NCBI GenBank assembly: GCA_039184865.1
Contig: JBCDAV010000001.1
Span: forward strand, 124,001 to 188,000
Direction: 5' to 3'
DNA length: 64,000 bases
From: Thermohalobaculum sp039184865
GTDB taxonomy: Bacteria > Pseudomonadota > Alphaproteobacteria > Rhodobacterales > Rhodobacteraceae
Below the pieces are notes generated by a model, which saw only the letters and a program-made list of their open reading frames with translations, was not told the DNA's origin and did no database searches. Both the position numbers and the translations under genes were made by a program. Positions 23,795-31,588 of the stretch are shown here, one piece after another (the stretch's first letter is position 1; each line of letters opens with the position of its first letter).

Positions 23795-24122
23795 TCGATG
23801 CCTCCGTTGTGTCATGCCGATAAGCTTCTGCCAGAGCATCATGCGCTGAACCGCCGGACCCCCGAACGCTATCATCCGACGCGTCGATGACGATCCAGCA
23901 TCCGCCATCGTCATCTGCGGCCCGCCTAAGCTGAAGTGGGCGATGGTGAGACGTCATCCAATCCAGTAGCACTTGTGCGTTAGAGATCCGCCGTCCGAGG
24001 CCAACACCATCCAGAGTGCCGCGCAGCTTTGCCTTTCGAACCGCACTCGCGGACACCCCAAGCGCTCTTCCGGCCTCGGTATAGCTTTTATAGGTAACGC
24101 CTCTAATCGCGACGGAGTTCAA
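23787..24122 (-). CDS. HTH (NUMOD1-like) protein, 111 aa
   Basis: N-terminal IRGVTYKSYTEAGRALGVSASAVRKAKLRGTLDGVG is a helix-turn-helix of the NUMOD1/phage DNA-binding type. The C-terminal half (GGCWIVIDASDDSVRGSGGSAHDALAEAYRHD) is unrecognised. It probably binds DNA to regulate neighbouring cargo or is a leftover of a homing-type protein. Confidence 0.55.
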   Translation of the reverse strand: MNSVAIRGVTYKSYTEAGRALGVSASAVRKAKLRGTLDGVGLGRRISNAQVLLDWMTSHHRPLQLRRAADDDGGCWIVIDASDDSVRGSGGSAHDALAEAYRHDTTEASSD

Positions 24123-24134
24123 ATCAGGTCTCCT

Positions 24135-24422
24135 TTATTTCGTTGGCTCGGGAACGGAACATGGGTCGCCCCAAATCAGAACCATTGATAAGACCACGAC
24201 CAAGAAATATCCGAGCGACACAGCAACAACCCTGTACCGCAAAATGAGATCATCAAATTCTCTCACACGAAGCAGGAAAGCTACGTAAGAGCTTGACCGC
24301 TCTTCAGCGGTCTCCGACGATCTTATCGAAATTGAGCTAACCGGAATGTCGGTCACGATGGCTATCAATAGTCCTATGTAAAGAACCGATGCCGTCAAAA
24401 TCGTGAAAGCGAGCTTTACCAT
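24135..24422 (-). CDS. Two-span membrane protein fragment
   Basis: 95-aa frame with two hydrophobic segments (LAFTILTASVLYIGLLIAIVT and VVAVSLGYFLVVVLSMVLIW). No ribosome site before the ATG at 24422. The frame lines up with the upstream 24337-24579 gene if one base is removed from the T5 run at 24426-24430, which would give a single protein of about 147 aa with a soluble N-terminus. AT-rich compared with the phage genes. Confidence 0.4.
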   Translation of the reverse strand: MVKLAFTILTASVLYIGLLIAIVTDIPVSSISIRSSETAEERSSSYVAFLLRVREFDDLILRYRVVAVSLGYFLVVVLSMVLIWGDPCSVPEPTK

Positions 24423-24579
24423 AACTTTTTATGTATGCCGCGTCGCACGCTCCAAATGTTTCAATCTTCGAAACACTAAGAACAAGGGGAGCGCCTGATA
24501 TAGCGAGCTGAAGCTTCAAGGAAGGCAAGACCGCTTGACCGTATTCAACGGCGTCATCGACTTCGAATTCTTTGGTCAT
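24337..24579 (-). CDS. Hypothetical protein, probably 5' part of a frameshifted gene
   Basis: MTKEFEVDDAVEYGQAVLPSLKLQLAISGAPLVLSVSKIETFGACDAAYIK, then out of frame with the membrane segments of 24135-24422. GATGG lies before ATG 24579. The last ~27 codons overlap the membrane frame and look like non-coding translation (FHDFDGIGSLHRTIDSHRDRHSG), supporting a frameshift. Confidence 0.4.
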   Translation of the reverse strand: MTKEFEVDDAVEYGQAVLPSLKLQLAISGAPLVLSVSKIETFGACDAAYIKSYGKARFHDFDGIGSLHRTIDSHRDRHSG

Positions 24580-24709
24580 TTTTTTCCATCGTCCAGTTGA
24601 TCAAGCGGCACGTCGACCGGACCTTTAGCGTTGCCGATCCGCAGGGATCAACTCTGTGCTGTCGTCGACGACTCTTCTTTGCGGCCAAGCCTAGTTCCGG
24701 CGGATCGGT

Positions 24710-25459
24710 TTAGTCCGGTGCGCACTCATCCGCTGGGATCTCGAGTGCCGCACATGAGTGCTCCATCCACCCACGTGCAAAGCCAGGCCCATTCAAGAAA
24801 AAAAGGATCTCTACAGATAGAATTACACCGAACAAGAACCAAATAGAGATTCTGAATCCTTTTGACGATCTATATTGAATAGCAACGGATCGCACATAAA
24901 TAAACGCAATAAGGCATACTAAGCTGAATGCAAAATATAAAGCAGATGTTTTAGGACGCTCATCTTCGGTCATATTTTCAAGCCTTGGCTGCATCTCTGG
25001 AACACTATTGAAAGCATAAATTACGAAGAACGTGACCGACAAAAAGAACAAGTAAGTAACGGCAAAATGAAATGAGAGGATGAATCCGGTAGGCGTACTA
25101 TTCTTAGACGCTCTCAAAAAAATATAATTAGTCCACAATGATTTATAAAAACCTGGTATTATAAAAATTGTCAGAGCGAACGAGTTTATCAAATCACTTG
25201 ATAATTTCGGTATATACGGAATAAAACTTAAAATGACTCCAAGTTTCGAAATATAGTAATTCCATCCGATAATGATACTGTGTAGTCCAGTTAGTGCTTC
25301 TTTGTAGTTTAGCCCCGTGACCTCAGGTATAGTCGCGAGCATTGCCAGAACTCCGGCGATACCTCTGACGAACCAAAAGCCTTGAAGCCAGTACATCCAA
25401 GCCTTTAGAGACTCTTCCGCGTGGCCTTGCTCCTCCGAATTTTTTCCAGCATTACCCAC
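24710..25459 (-). CDS. Multi-span membrane protein, AT-rich cargo
   Basis: 249 aa with about six hydrophobic segments (for example LINSFALTIFIIPGFYKSL, FAVTYLFFLSVTFFVIYAF, SALYFAFSLVCLIAFIYVRSVA, IWFLFGVILSVEILFFL). Charged N-terminus MGNAGKNSEEQGHAEESLKAW. No family recognised. Strikingly AT-rich with A/T third positions, unlike the structural genes, indicating separate acquisition as a prophage moron. Start is GTG 25459 without an obvious ribosome site. Confidence 0.6.
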   Translation of the reverse strand: MGNAGKNSEEQGHAEESLKAWMYWLQGFWFVRGIAGVLAMLATIPEVTGLNYKEALTGLHSIIIGWNYYISKLGVILSFIPYIPKLSSDLINSFALTIFIIPGFYKSLWTNYIFLRASKNSTPTGFILSFHFAVTYLFFLSVTFFVIYAFNSVPEMQPRLENMTEDERPKTSALYFAFSLVCLIAFIYVRSVAIQYRSSKGFRISIWFLFGVILSVEILFFLNGPGFARGWMEHSCAALEIPADECAPD

Positions 25460-25559
25460 TAGTCATCGCCACCAACATCGAGATCTACACGTGCTGAGTA
25501 TCGAGAAACGCCTTGGATGCACAAGTTTGAATCGGGATCCTTTCATATGCGGACGGATA

Positions 25560-25718
25560 ATGCCGAGATACCTGCTGAAAGCAAATTGCGGATGGATTGC
25601 CGGATCAGAAACTGATTTCGGTGAGCATGAACTTGACAACGAAGAAGACGCCATGCAGGCCGCGTGGGAGTCAGCCGCAGAGCAAATCGAGGCTTACGCC
25701 GAACTCATTGAAGACTGA
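25560..25718 (+). CDS. Small acidic protein, 52 aa
   Basis: MPRYLLKANCGWIAGSETDFGEHELDNEEDAMQAAWESAAEQIEAYAELIED: short, strongly acidic, strand-then-helix pattern. Plus-strand gene overlapping the 3' end of the convergent 25694 gene by 25 bases. Weak ribosome site. Unknown function; acidic size and context would suit an anti-restriction or DNA-mimic protein, but this is speculation. Confidence 0.4.
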   Translation: MPRYLLKANCGWIAGSETDFGEHELDNEEDAMQAAWESAAEQIEAYAELIED

Positions 25719-26017
25719 CAGAAAGGGACATATCCATCGACATCGGCCGGAGACGGAATGTCGATCTGAGCGACGGGATTGATCCATTCAATGTGCGCCG
25801 GCAATGGCGCCGGCGCCACGCGCAGCGCGGCCCACTCGAACGCGCTGCGGCAATCGGCGAACTCATCCGGCGTCACCAGATCGAGACCGTTGGCATAGTA
25901 GATCCGCCAGACGTCCGACGCATCGCTGATCAGCAGGACCACGACCAGGCCGACGGCATTGCGCACCTCGGCGCGGGTTTCGCTGGCCATGACCAGCGAC
26001 AAGGCTTGATTTGCCAT
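25694..26017 (-). CDS. Hypothetical phage protein, 107 aa
   Basis: MANQALSLVMASETRAEVRNAVGLVVVLLISDASDVWRIYYANGLDLVTPDEFADCRSAF... Codon use matches the phage backbone, unlike the AT-rich flanks. It follows the 26021 gene by 3 bases in a leftward small-gene run. No family recognised. Confidence 0.5.
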   Translation of the reverse strand: MANQALSLVMASETRAEVRNAVGLVVVLLISDASDVWRIYYANGLDLVTPDEFADCRSAFEWAALRVAPAPLPAHIEWINPVAQIDIPSPADVDGYVPFCQSSMSSA

Positions 26018-26020
26018 CGC

Positions 26021-26329
26021 TCAGGCCCTCCCGTCGCCTTGTTCCTCGAGAAACGTCCGCGCTTGATCGAGATAGCCGTCGCCGCGCGCCCTGAGCGTCC
26101 GCTCGAGCGCGTCCGCTGTCTCGCCGCCGGAAGTGCAATCACGGCACTCGATATAAGTTGCCAGATAGGCGTCAAAGGCCTCCGGCGCCGGCACGCGCGC
26201 CCACTGCATCGCCTCCATTGCGACAAGCAACGTCGCCGCGCTTTGATCGGCTCCGGTCCTGATTACAGTGTCAGCGATCGCCTCGCCAAGCACCGCGCCC
26301 ATGATGGCTTCGACGGCTTCGGTTGTCAT
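26021..26329 (-). CDS. Hypothetical phage protein, 102 aa
   Basis: ATG 26329 after AAAGGATG. Helical, Ala/Glu-rich (MTTEAVEAIMGAVLGEAIADTVIRTGADQSAATLLVAMEAMQWA...), with two cysteines in YIECRDCTSGG. No family recognised; codon style matches the phage backbone. Confidence 0.5.
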   Translation of the reverse strand: MTTEAVEAIMGAVLGEAIADTVIRTGADQSAATLLVAMEAMQWARVPAPEAFDAYLATYIECRDCTSGGETADALERTLRARGDGYLDQARTFLEEQGDGRA

Positions 26330-26517
26330 GTTTGCATCCTTTTGGACATTGGACAGGACAGGAGGCGCGCGCACCGGGACAGGGACAGCACCGGGCGCGC
26401 ACCGATCCGCCCGCGGTTGTCCAGGCCGCGGCGGATCATCTCGCAATGTCAGGCTTGCCTAAGCGCCGCCGGCCGTTTGCATCCAATCGCCCGCGCGCGC
26501 CGCACCACTCAGATCGC

Positions 26518-26742
26518 TCATTGCTTTGCCTTGACCATGAACCGGAAACTTGTCCGATCTTCTGACAATTGCAGCGCAAGCATGTCGCCGGCCGTGTCGT
26601 CGATCTCGGCAACCGACACGGTCAGAGAACCGCCCGCGCGCTTGACCAGCGCGATCAACAGTTGCTGGAGCATTGCCTCGATTGCGTCGGCGTGTTCACG
26701 ATTGCCGGCCGCACGCGCGATCTCGCTGCCTTTCAAAGTCAT
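26518..26742 (-). CDS. Small hypothetical phage protein, 74 aa
   Basis: MTLKGSEIARAAGNREHADAIEAMLQQLLIALVKRAGG..., helix then strands (GGSLTVSVAEIDDTAGDMLALQLSEDRTSFRFMVKAK). GAGG precedes ATG 26742. Leftward small-gene run with the two genes downstream. The 188 bases between it and 26329 hold no convincing gene. Confidence 0.5.
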   Translation of the reverse strand: MTLKGSEIARAAGNREHADAIEAMLQQLLIALVKRAGGSLTVSVAEIDDTAGDMLALQLSEDRTSFRFMVKAKQ

Positions 26743-26908
26743 GTCAGCCTCGAATGGTGATTGCGTTTGACTGTCTGAAAAAGCCGGGCGCGCCGGCGAT
26801 CTGGGCCGGATCACCGACGCGCCTCAAGTCCGGCCCAGGAGCAGAAACCGGGCCGGATCAACTCACGATCTCAGGGGCGTTTAGACGACATTGAATTCAG
26901 TCGAAATA

Positions 26909-27730
26909 CTATTTTTCTTTCACTCTGAACGGCACAAAAAATGGTTCGTTTCTTCCAAGAAGATGGGATAAATACTCACCCTTCTTTGTAAATCTATATA
27001 ATTTTACATTATTTGGTCTAAAAAATTTTCTAAATATGAATTCAATGACGACCGTTGATACAATCAGTGCCATGGAAATAGTAAAAATTGCTGATTTAAT
27101 TAACTCGCTCACAATGAAAATACTTAAAATACCTAGTATAATAAAGCCAATTAGTCCACCTAATGCACAAATTACAGGCCATTCGGACATGTAATCGTCC
27201 TCCTCTTCTGTGACAAGGCCAATCTCAATAAGATCTTTTCTGGCAGAGGTTATACTTAAATCTGCGTGTCGCAATGCATGAACCATGTCCATGTCAAGCT
27301 GAGGCATGATGTGGAGCAGTTCGAGATTGCCCTCGAAGGCCTTGACCAAGGCTTCGCGCCAAGCCTCGGCCTCAGCATCGGTGCGTTTCGCCTCGATGCC
27401 CTTGACCCCGTCCTGCCATTGCATCAGAGCAGCAGCAAGGGACGGCGAAAGCTCTGTTTCCCCTGGCGGCGGTAACCGATTGCGCACGGCATCCATGTGC
27501 CCCTCAATGTTGGCGACTTCTTCCGGCTTCAGCCACGCCTGGACCTTCTCGCCCCAATGTTCACCGATCAGTTTGAAACTCGGCCCGAGCAGAAGAGACC
27601 ATGGCCCCGCCTTGCCAACCTCCTGCGCCGCCTTGCCAACCTCCTGCACCGCGCCGGCGACATCGGTGACCTGGTCGGTGATGGCCTCGACAGAATTCGG
27701 CTCTTCTGGATCCGCCATCTCGGCCCCCAT
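26909..27730 (-). CDS. Abi-alpha-like (DUF4393-like) membrane protein
   Basis: 273 aa. The N-terminal helical region (EVGKAGPWSLLLGPSFKLIGEHWGEKVQAWLKPEEVANIEGHMDAV) resembles the start of DUF4393/Abi-alpha proteins, linked to abortive infection. A linker with DLIEIGLVTEEEDDYM follows, then two membrane spans (ICALGGLIGFIILGILSIFIV; IFTISMALIVSTVVIEFIF) and a basic tail. The 5' half is GC-rich and the 3' half AT-rich, so the gene is mosaic. Last gene before the tRNA-Ser junction, a classic position for prophage-carried defence genes. Start could also be ATG 27718. Confidence 0.55.
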   Translation of the reverse strand: MGAEMADPEEPNSVEAITDQVTDVAGAVQEVGKAAQEVGKAGPWSLLLGPSFKLIGEHWGEKVQAWLKPEEVANIEGHMDAVRNRLPPPGETELSPSLAAALMQWQDGVKGIEAKRTDAEAEAWREALVKAFEGNLELLHIMPQLDMDMVHALRHADLSITSARKDLIEIGLVTEEEDDYMSEWPVICALGGLIGFIILGILSIFIVSELIKSAIFTISMALIVSTVVIEFIFRKFFRPNNVKLYRFTKKGEYLSHLLGRNEPFFVPFRVKEK

Positions 27731-27840
27731 GCGCTACGCCATTTCGGGCCGGACGATATCATGCGCCCCAAATCCGCTCCAAGCGAAAAGGCGGGGCTGA
27801 TTTCTTAATAAAAATCATAGACTTAGTGTGGACCCGCAGG

Positions 27841-27882
27841 CCCTTAGCAGGGGAGCGCCTTCGACCACTCGGCCACCTGCCC
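27841..27882 (-). tRNA. tRNA-Ser(GCU) 5' fragment at the prophage junction (attachment site)
   Basis: Minus strand reads GGGCAGG-TG-GCCGAGTGGTCGAAGGC-G-CTCCC-CTGCTAA-GGG: acceptor 5' strand, D-arm and anticodon loop with GCU at 27848-27846. It breaks off after three bases of the 3' anticodon stem (GGGCC instead of GGGAG). No variable arm, T-arm or CCTGCCC 3' acceptor strand follows in the next 60 bases. So an element has recombined into the anticodon region and the gene is cut; its 3' half is not in the window. Confidence 0.75.
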
Positions 27883-27889
27883 GCCGATG

Positions 27890-27918
27890 GGGATAGGTTT
27901 GCCGCCGGGACCTGTCAA
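27890..27918 (-). promoter_or_regulatory. Promoter of the broken tRNA-Ser gene
   Basis: On the minus strand: TTGACA (27918-27913), a 17-base spacer, then TATCCC (27895-27890), 7 bases before the tRNA 5' end. Near-consensus sigma70-type promoter, still reading into the prophage. Confidence 0.6.
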
Positions 27919-28103
27919 CCGGTCGATGCGGTGGATTTGATATGACGCGAGCCGACCCGCGCTTTCGCAAGGGGTTCGCGCGTACTCAATCGCGTGGCCG
28001 GTTCAATACAACGGCAGATCGCCACGTCCTCGGGCTTCGTTGAAACAGCCCAGACGCTTTGGTAAAATCACGCGCATTGATACTTTATTGAATGAGGTCA
28101 CAG

Positions 28104-28763
28104 ATGAAGATTATCGGCATTGATCCGACCGTTAAGGGCTATCTCGATATTGGCGACGAAGTCATCGAGCAGGTCAAAAAACTCGTTCCCCATGGAGCCG
28201 GAAACCAGGTCGACGACGTCAAGCGGACGTCCGGCCACGCGGACCGTCTGACCGGCATGGCGCAGCGGCTCGTTGGCCCCGACTGGCACCGGCCCATGCG
28301 CAATGCGGCCGCCACCATCAAGTACGGATCCGGAAACTGTCAGGACCAGGCGGCCGTTGCCTATCTCTGCCTGCGCGACCGTCTGCCCTCGGCGGCCAAT
28401 GTGTCATACTGCGTCGCCTGGGCGACCAAGCACTCGTTCGCGACGATCGGCAATCCCGAGACCGATTCCGAAGATCAGGTCGTCGTTGTCGATCCCTGGC
28501 CGATCCATCCCCAGGCCGTGCGCTGGAAGGAGCATTTCTGCCGCGGCGACAACAGGCTGGAAGTCAAACGATCGAAGTCCGGCAAGGCGGACGGCCCCTC
28601 GAAGGTCGAACGCTGCAAGACCAAGCACTTCGCCACAACGCATTACGAACAGGAGCTGATCTTCGTGACTGATCATCCTGCGTCGCCGACCTGGAACCAC
28701 CAATGGTGCGCGGCCGCGAAGGAGAAGATCGTCTACAGCACGGACCTGATCGACTTCGGCTGA
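28104..28763 (+). CDS. Papain-fold (transglutaminase-like) effector-type protein
   Basis: 219 aa. A catalytic triad is apparent: Cys79 in GSGNCQDQAAVAYLCL, His110 in ATKHSFATIG and Asp130 in VVVVDPWP. The GNCxxxA / HxF / VDPW layout is that of papain-fold deamidases and proteases in bacterial toxins (for example the C-terminal domain of Pasteurella toxin) and secreted effectors. There is no signal peptide and no partner gene beside it. GAGG precedes ATG 28104; the upstream ATG at 28092 is less likely. First gene outside the prophage, next to the tRNA. Confidence 0.6.
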   Translation: MKIIGIDPTVKGYLDIGDEVIEQVKKLVPHGAGNQVDDVKRTSGHADRLTGMAQRLVGPDWHRPMRNAAATIKYGSGNCQDQAAVAYLCLRDRLPSAANVSYCVAWATKHSFATIGNPETDSEDQVVVVDPWPIHPQAVRWKEHFCRGDNRLEVKRSKSGKADGPSKVERCKTKHFATTHYEQELIFVTDHPASPTWNHQWCAAAKEKIVYSTDLIDFG

Positions 28764-28778
28764 CGGCGCGCGGTCGGG

Positions 28779-29519
28779 TCAGATCGACTGGCAAAGGTGC
28801 CCGCCATCGACTGCGAGGGTCGCGCCGGTGATGAAAGACCCGCGCGGCCCGAGCAGCAGTTCGACCGGCCCTTCCAGTTCGTGCATCTCACCGAACCGGC
28901 GCATCGGCACGTTGTCGGCCAGCGCCCGGCCCTTCGGTGTGGCGAGGAAAGGATTGGTCATCTCGGTCGGAAAGTAGCCGGGCGCGATCGCATTGACCCG
29001 CACATTCATGTGCGCCCACTCCAGTGCCAGGTTCTTCGTCATGTGCGCCACCGCCGCTTTCGAGGTGGAGTAGGCGGCGACCTTCTCGCCGGGACGAAAG
29101 CTCAGCACGGAGGCGGTGTTGAGAATCGCTCCGCCGCCGCCCTCGGCCATGACGGGTGCGCATGCCGTGGCAACGCGAAAGACGCCGTTCACATTGATGT
29201 CAATCACCCGCGTCCAGTCGTCCTCGGCCATCTTCAGCGCATGGCCGCCCCAGGCGACCCCGGCATTGTTCAACAAGCCGTCGAGCCCGCCCATCGTCTC
29301 GGCCGCCGCCGCGACACCGCGCTTCACGCTGTCGGGATCGCCGACATCGAGGGCGACCGGAGAGATCGCCGGATGGCTCGCGGCCAGCGACTCGAGCCGG
29401 TCGATCCGGCGTGCCGCCGCGACCACGTGCGCCCCTGCATCGGCTAAAAATCTGGCGAGATGCTCTCCGATCCCGCTCGAAGCGCCGGTGACGAGAATTC
29501 TGAGGCCTTCGACCGACAT
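28779..29519 (-). CDS. SDR-family oxidoreductase
   Basis: 246-aa short-chain dehydrogenase: cofactor motif TGASSGIG (residues 11-18), LLNNAGVAWGG, catalytic Ser in NTASVLS, and YSTSKAA. C-terminal GASFITGATLAVDGGH-type ending is canonical. It reduces or oxidises a carbonyl/alcohol with NAD(P); the substrate cannot be read from the sequence. Convergent with the effector-like gene. Confidence 0.9.
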   Translation of the reverse strand: MSVEGLRILVTGASSGIGEHLARFLADAGAHVVAAARRIDRLESLAASHPAISPVALDVGDPDSVKRGVAAAAETMGGLDGLLNNAGVAWGGHALKMAEDDWTRVIDINVNGVFRVATACAPVMAEGGGGAILNTASVLSFRPGEKVAAYSTSKAAVAHMTKNLALEWAHMNVRVNAIAPGYFPTEMTNPFLATPKGRALADNVPMRRFGEMHELEGPVELLLGPRGSFITGATLAVDGGHLCQSI

Positions 29520-29561
29520 GCGCGGCTCCCTCTGGCTGACCGCTTGAACCGTAGACCGGGG

Positions 29562-30410
29562 CTACCGGAACTTCGCCAGAACGCCCGCGGCCGTGCGCAA
29601 GGATACGGCCGCCTGCGACAGCCGGGTGGAGGCAGTGTCGCATTCGTCCTTGGTCTGCACGTAGCCGTCGGCGCAGCGCACCACCATGCGCAGGGTCTCG
29701 CGGTCGCGCTCGACCTCGGCTTTGTAGTCGCTGAACCGGCCGGTGCGCTGCGTCTGCGCGATGGTGTCGAGCACCTCGGGACAGGCCACGCCCTGACCGC
29801 GCAACGCAAGCGCCAACGCGCTGTCGGCCGACGGTGCGAGACAGAGCTTCCAGATCACATCGAGCTGCACCGCCGGGAACATCCGGACCAGCGGATGAAA
29901 CCGCTCGGGCAGGCCGAGATAGCCGTTGACCACGCCGACAGGCTCCCAGAACTGATAGCTCGCCAGAAAGCTGTTCGCGGCGATCCGCTCGCCCGGCGCA
30001 CGCGGTGCCTCGCGGTACTCCTCCGGGAGGTCCGGGATGCCGACGCCCTGCCGCACGAAATTCAGGATGCGCGAAGCCTCGAGGATCAGCTGCCCGCTGC
30101 CGTCGAACGGAATGATTGCAACTTCGGCGCCGTATGGCAGGGGCGACATCCGCATCAGCACGGTGCGGCCGTCCATGTCGAGGATCGCCTCGGCAAGCTC
30201 TCCCGCACGATCGGCTTCGAAACGCTGGCTGCTGCCGAGCCGGTCGAAGAACACGCCCTGGAATCCGCCCGAATCCGGTTCGATCGTGATCGAGGCGCCG
30301 CTGGCGTCGTCAACGCCGAAATAGGATCCGTTCAGCTGGTCCGCGGCGTGCGCGGGAAACAGCACCCCCGACAGCACCGCCGCCAGCACGGCAACCAAGA
30401 ACACCCGCAT
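29562..30410 (-). CDS. Secreted hypothetical protein, 282 aa
   Basis: Sec signal MRVFLVAVLAAVLSGVLFPAHAA. Mature part begins DQLNGSYFGVDDASGASITIEPDSGGFQGVFFDR, a beta-rich stretch also seen in conserved Rhodobacterales proteins of unknown function; four cysteines in the C-terminal half (WKLCLAP, GVACPEV, VRCADG, DECDTA) could form disulphides. Divergent from the LysR gene across 160 bases. Confidence 0.7.
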   Translation of the reverse strand: MRVFLVAVLAAVLSGVLFPAHAADQLNGSYFGVDDASGASITIEPDSGGFQGVFFDRLGSSQRFEADRAGELAEAILDMDGRTVLMRMSPLPYGAEVAIIPFDGSGQLILEASRILNFVRQGVGIPDLPEEYREAPRAPGERIAANSFLASYQFWEPVGVVNGYLGLPERFHPLVRMFPAVQLDVIWKLCLAPSADSALALALRGQGVACPEVLDTIAQTQRTGRFSDYKAEVERDRETLRMVVRCADGYVQTKDECDTASTRLSQAAVSLRTAAGVLAKFR

Positions 30411-30570
30411 GCGCCTCTCCTGCTCTCGACACGCGGCCGACCATACGCCGACCGGACCTGCGCTTCAAATCCGCTGTCCGGCTTATCCGGCCCCTGCGGC
30501 TTCGACCCCGCTTCCGTTTCTTTTGGAAATCCTTACGATGCAACAAAAACAACGGGAACTGGGGCGGTAG

Positions 30571-31464
30571 ATGGACTGGGATAAGCTGCGCGTCTTCCAC
30601 GCGGTCGCAGATGCCGGATCGCTGACGCATGCGGGCGACCAGCTGCATCTCAGCCAGTCGGCGATCAGCCGGCAGATCCGCGGGCTCGAGGAACAGCTCT
30701 CGGCGACGCTGTTCCACCGCCATGCGCGCGGCCTCTTGCTGACGGAACAGGGCGAGCTGCTCTATCACGCCACCCACGAGATGTCGCAACGGCTGAAACA
30801 GGCGGCGGCCCGGATCAAGGACTCGAAGGAAGAGGTCTTCGGCGACCTGCGAGTCACCACCACGGCCGGTTTCGGCACCTCCTGGCTTGCGCCGCGACTC
30901 TCGGCGCTGTTCCGCCAGCACCCCGATCTCAGCGTCAACCTGATCCTCACCGAGACCACGCTGGACCTGTCGATGCGCGAGGCCGACGTGGCGATCCGGC
31001 TCGGCGAGCCGACGCAGGCCGATCTGGTGCGCCGTCCGCTGATGCCGATCCGCATGCGGCTCTACGGATCGGCCGAATACATCGAGGAGTTCGGCGCGCC
31101 GGAAAGCCGCGAGGATCTGGTCAAGCGCCGCTTCATCAGCTTCAGCCCGGACGCACCGCAGCCCGAGGCCTCGCGCGTCTGGGTCGCCTCGCAGTTCACC
31201 TCCGAGCGGGTCTCGCACCTGACAATGAACAGCTATTTCGGCATCCTCAACGCCGGGCTCGCCGGACTGGGGATCGCAGCGCTGCCCGATTACGTCACGC
31301 GCGGCTATCCCGAACTGATCAACGTGCTGCCCGAGGACACCTCGCCCTCGTTCACGGCGTATTTCTGCTATCCGCCTGAACTGCGCCGGTCGCGCCGCGT
31401 ACTTGCCTTTCGCGACTTTCTTCTTGCAGAAGTCGAAGCCTTCAATCGGGGGGAGAGCCCCTGA
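30571..31464 (+). CDS. LysR-family transcriptional regulator
   Basis: 297 aa. N-terminal winged helix (WDKLRVFHAVADAGSLTHAGDQLHLSQSAISRQIRGLEEQLSATLFHRH...LTEQGELLY), then the LysR substrate-binding fold (TTTAGFGTSWLAPRLSALFRQHPDLSVNLILTE). A longer-than-usual helix (QRLKQAAARIKDSKEEVFGDLRV) links the two. Divergent from the secreted protein gene, which may be its target. GGGGCGG precedes the ATG. Confidence 0.9.
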   Translation: MDWDKLRVFHAVADAGSLTHAGDQLHLSQSAISRQIRGLEEQLSATLFHRHARGLLLTEQGELLYHATHEMSQRLKQAAARIKDSKEEVFGDLRVTTTAGFGTSWLAPRLSALFRQHPDLSVNLILTETTLDLSMREADVAIRLGEPTQADLVRRPLMPIRMRLYGSAEYIEEFGAPESREDLVKRRFISFSPDAPQPEASRVWVASQFTSERVSHLTMNSYFGILNAGLAGLGIAALPDYVTRGYPELINVLPEDTSPSFTAYFCYPPELRRSRRVLAFRDFLLAEVEAFNRGESP

Positions 31465-31588
31465 CGACTTGGTCAGCGAAAGTATAGCTGAGATTTGTCA
31501 CAATTTCAGACAAAGATTGATTGAGATTGATTCGATCTGCCTAAGTTGCCATAATTCTGCCCTATTCTAATTTGGTTAAGGGTGCTCC

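Noticed and set aside
29460..30584. 374-residue plus-strand frame
   Set aside because: Antisense to the secreted 282-aa protein, with no start context and an atypical composition.
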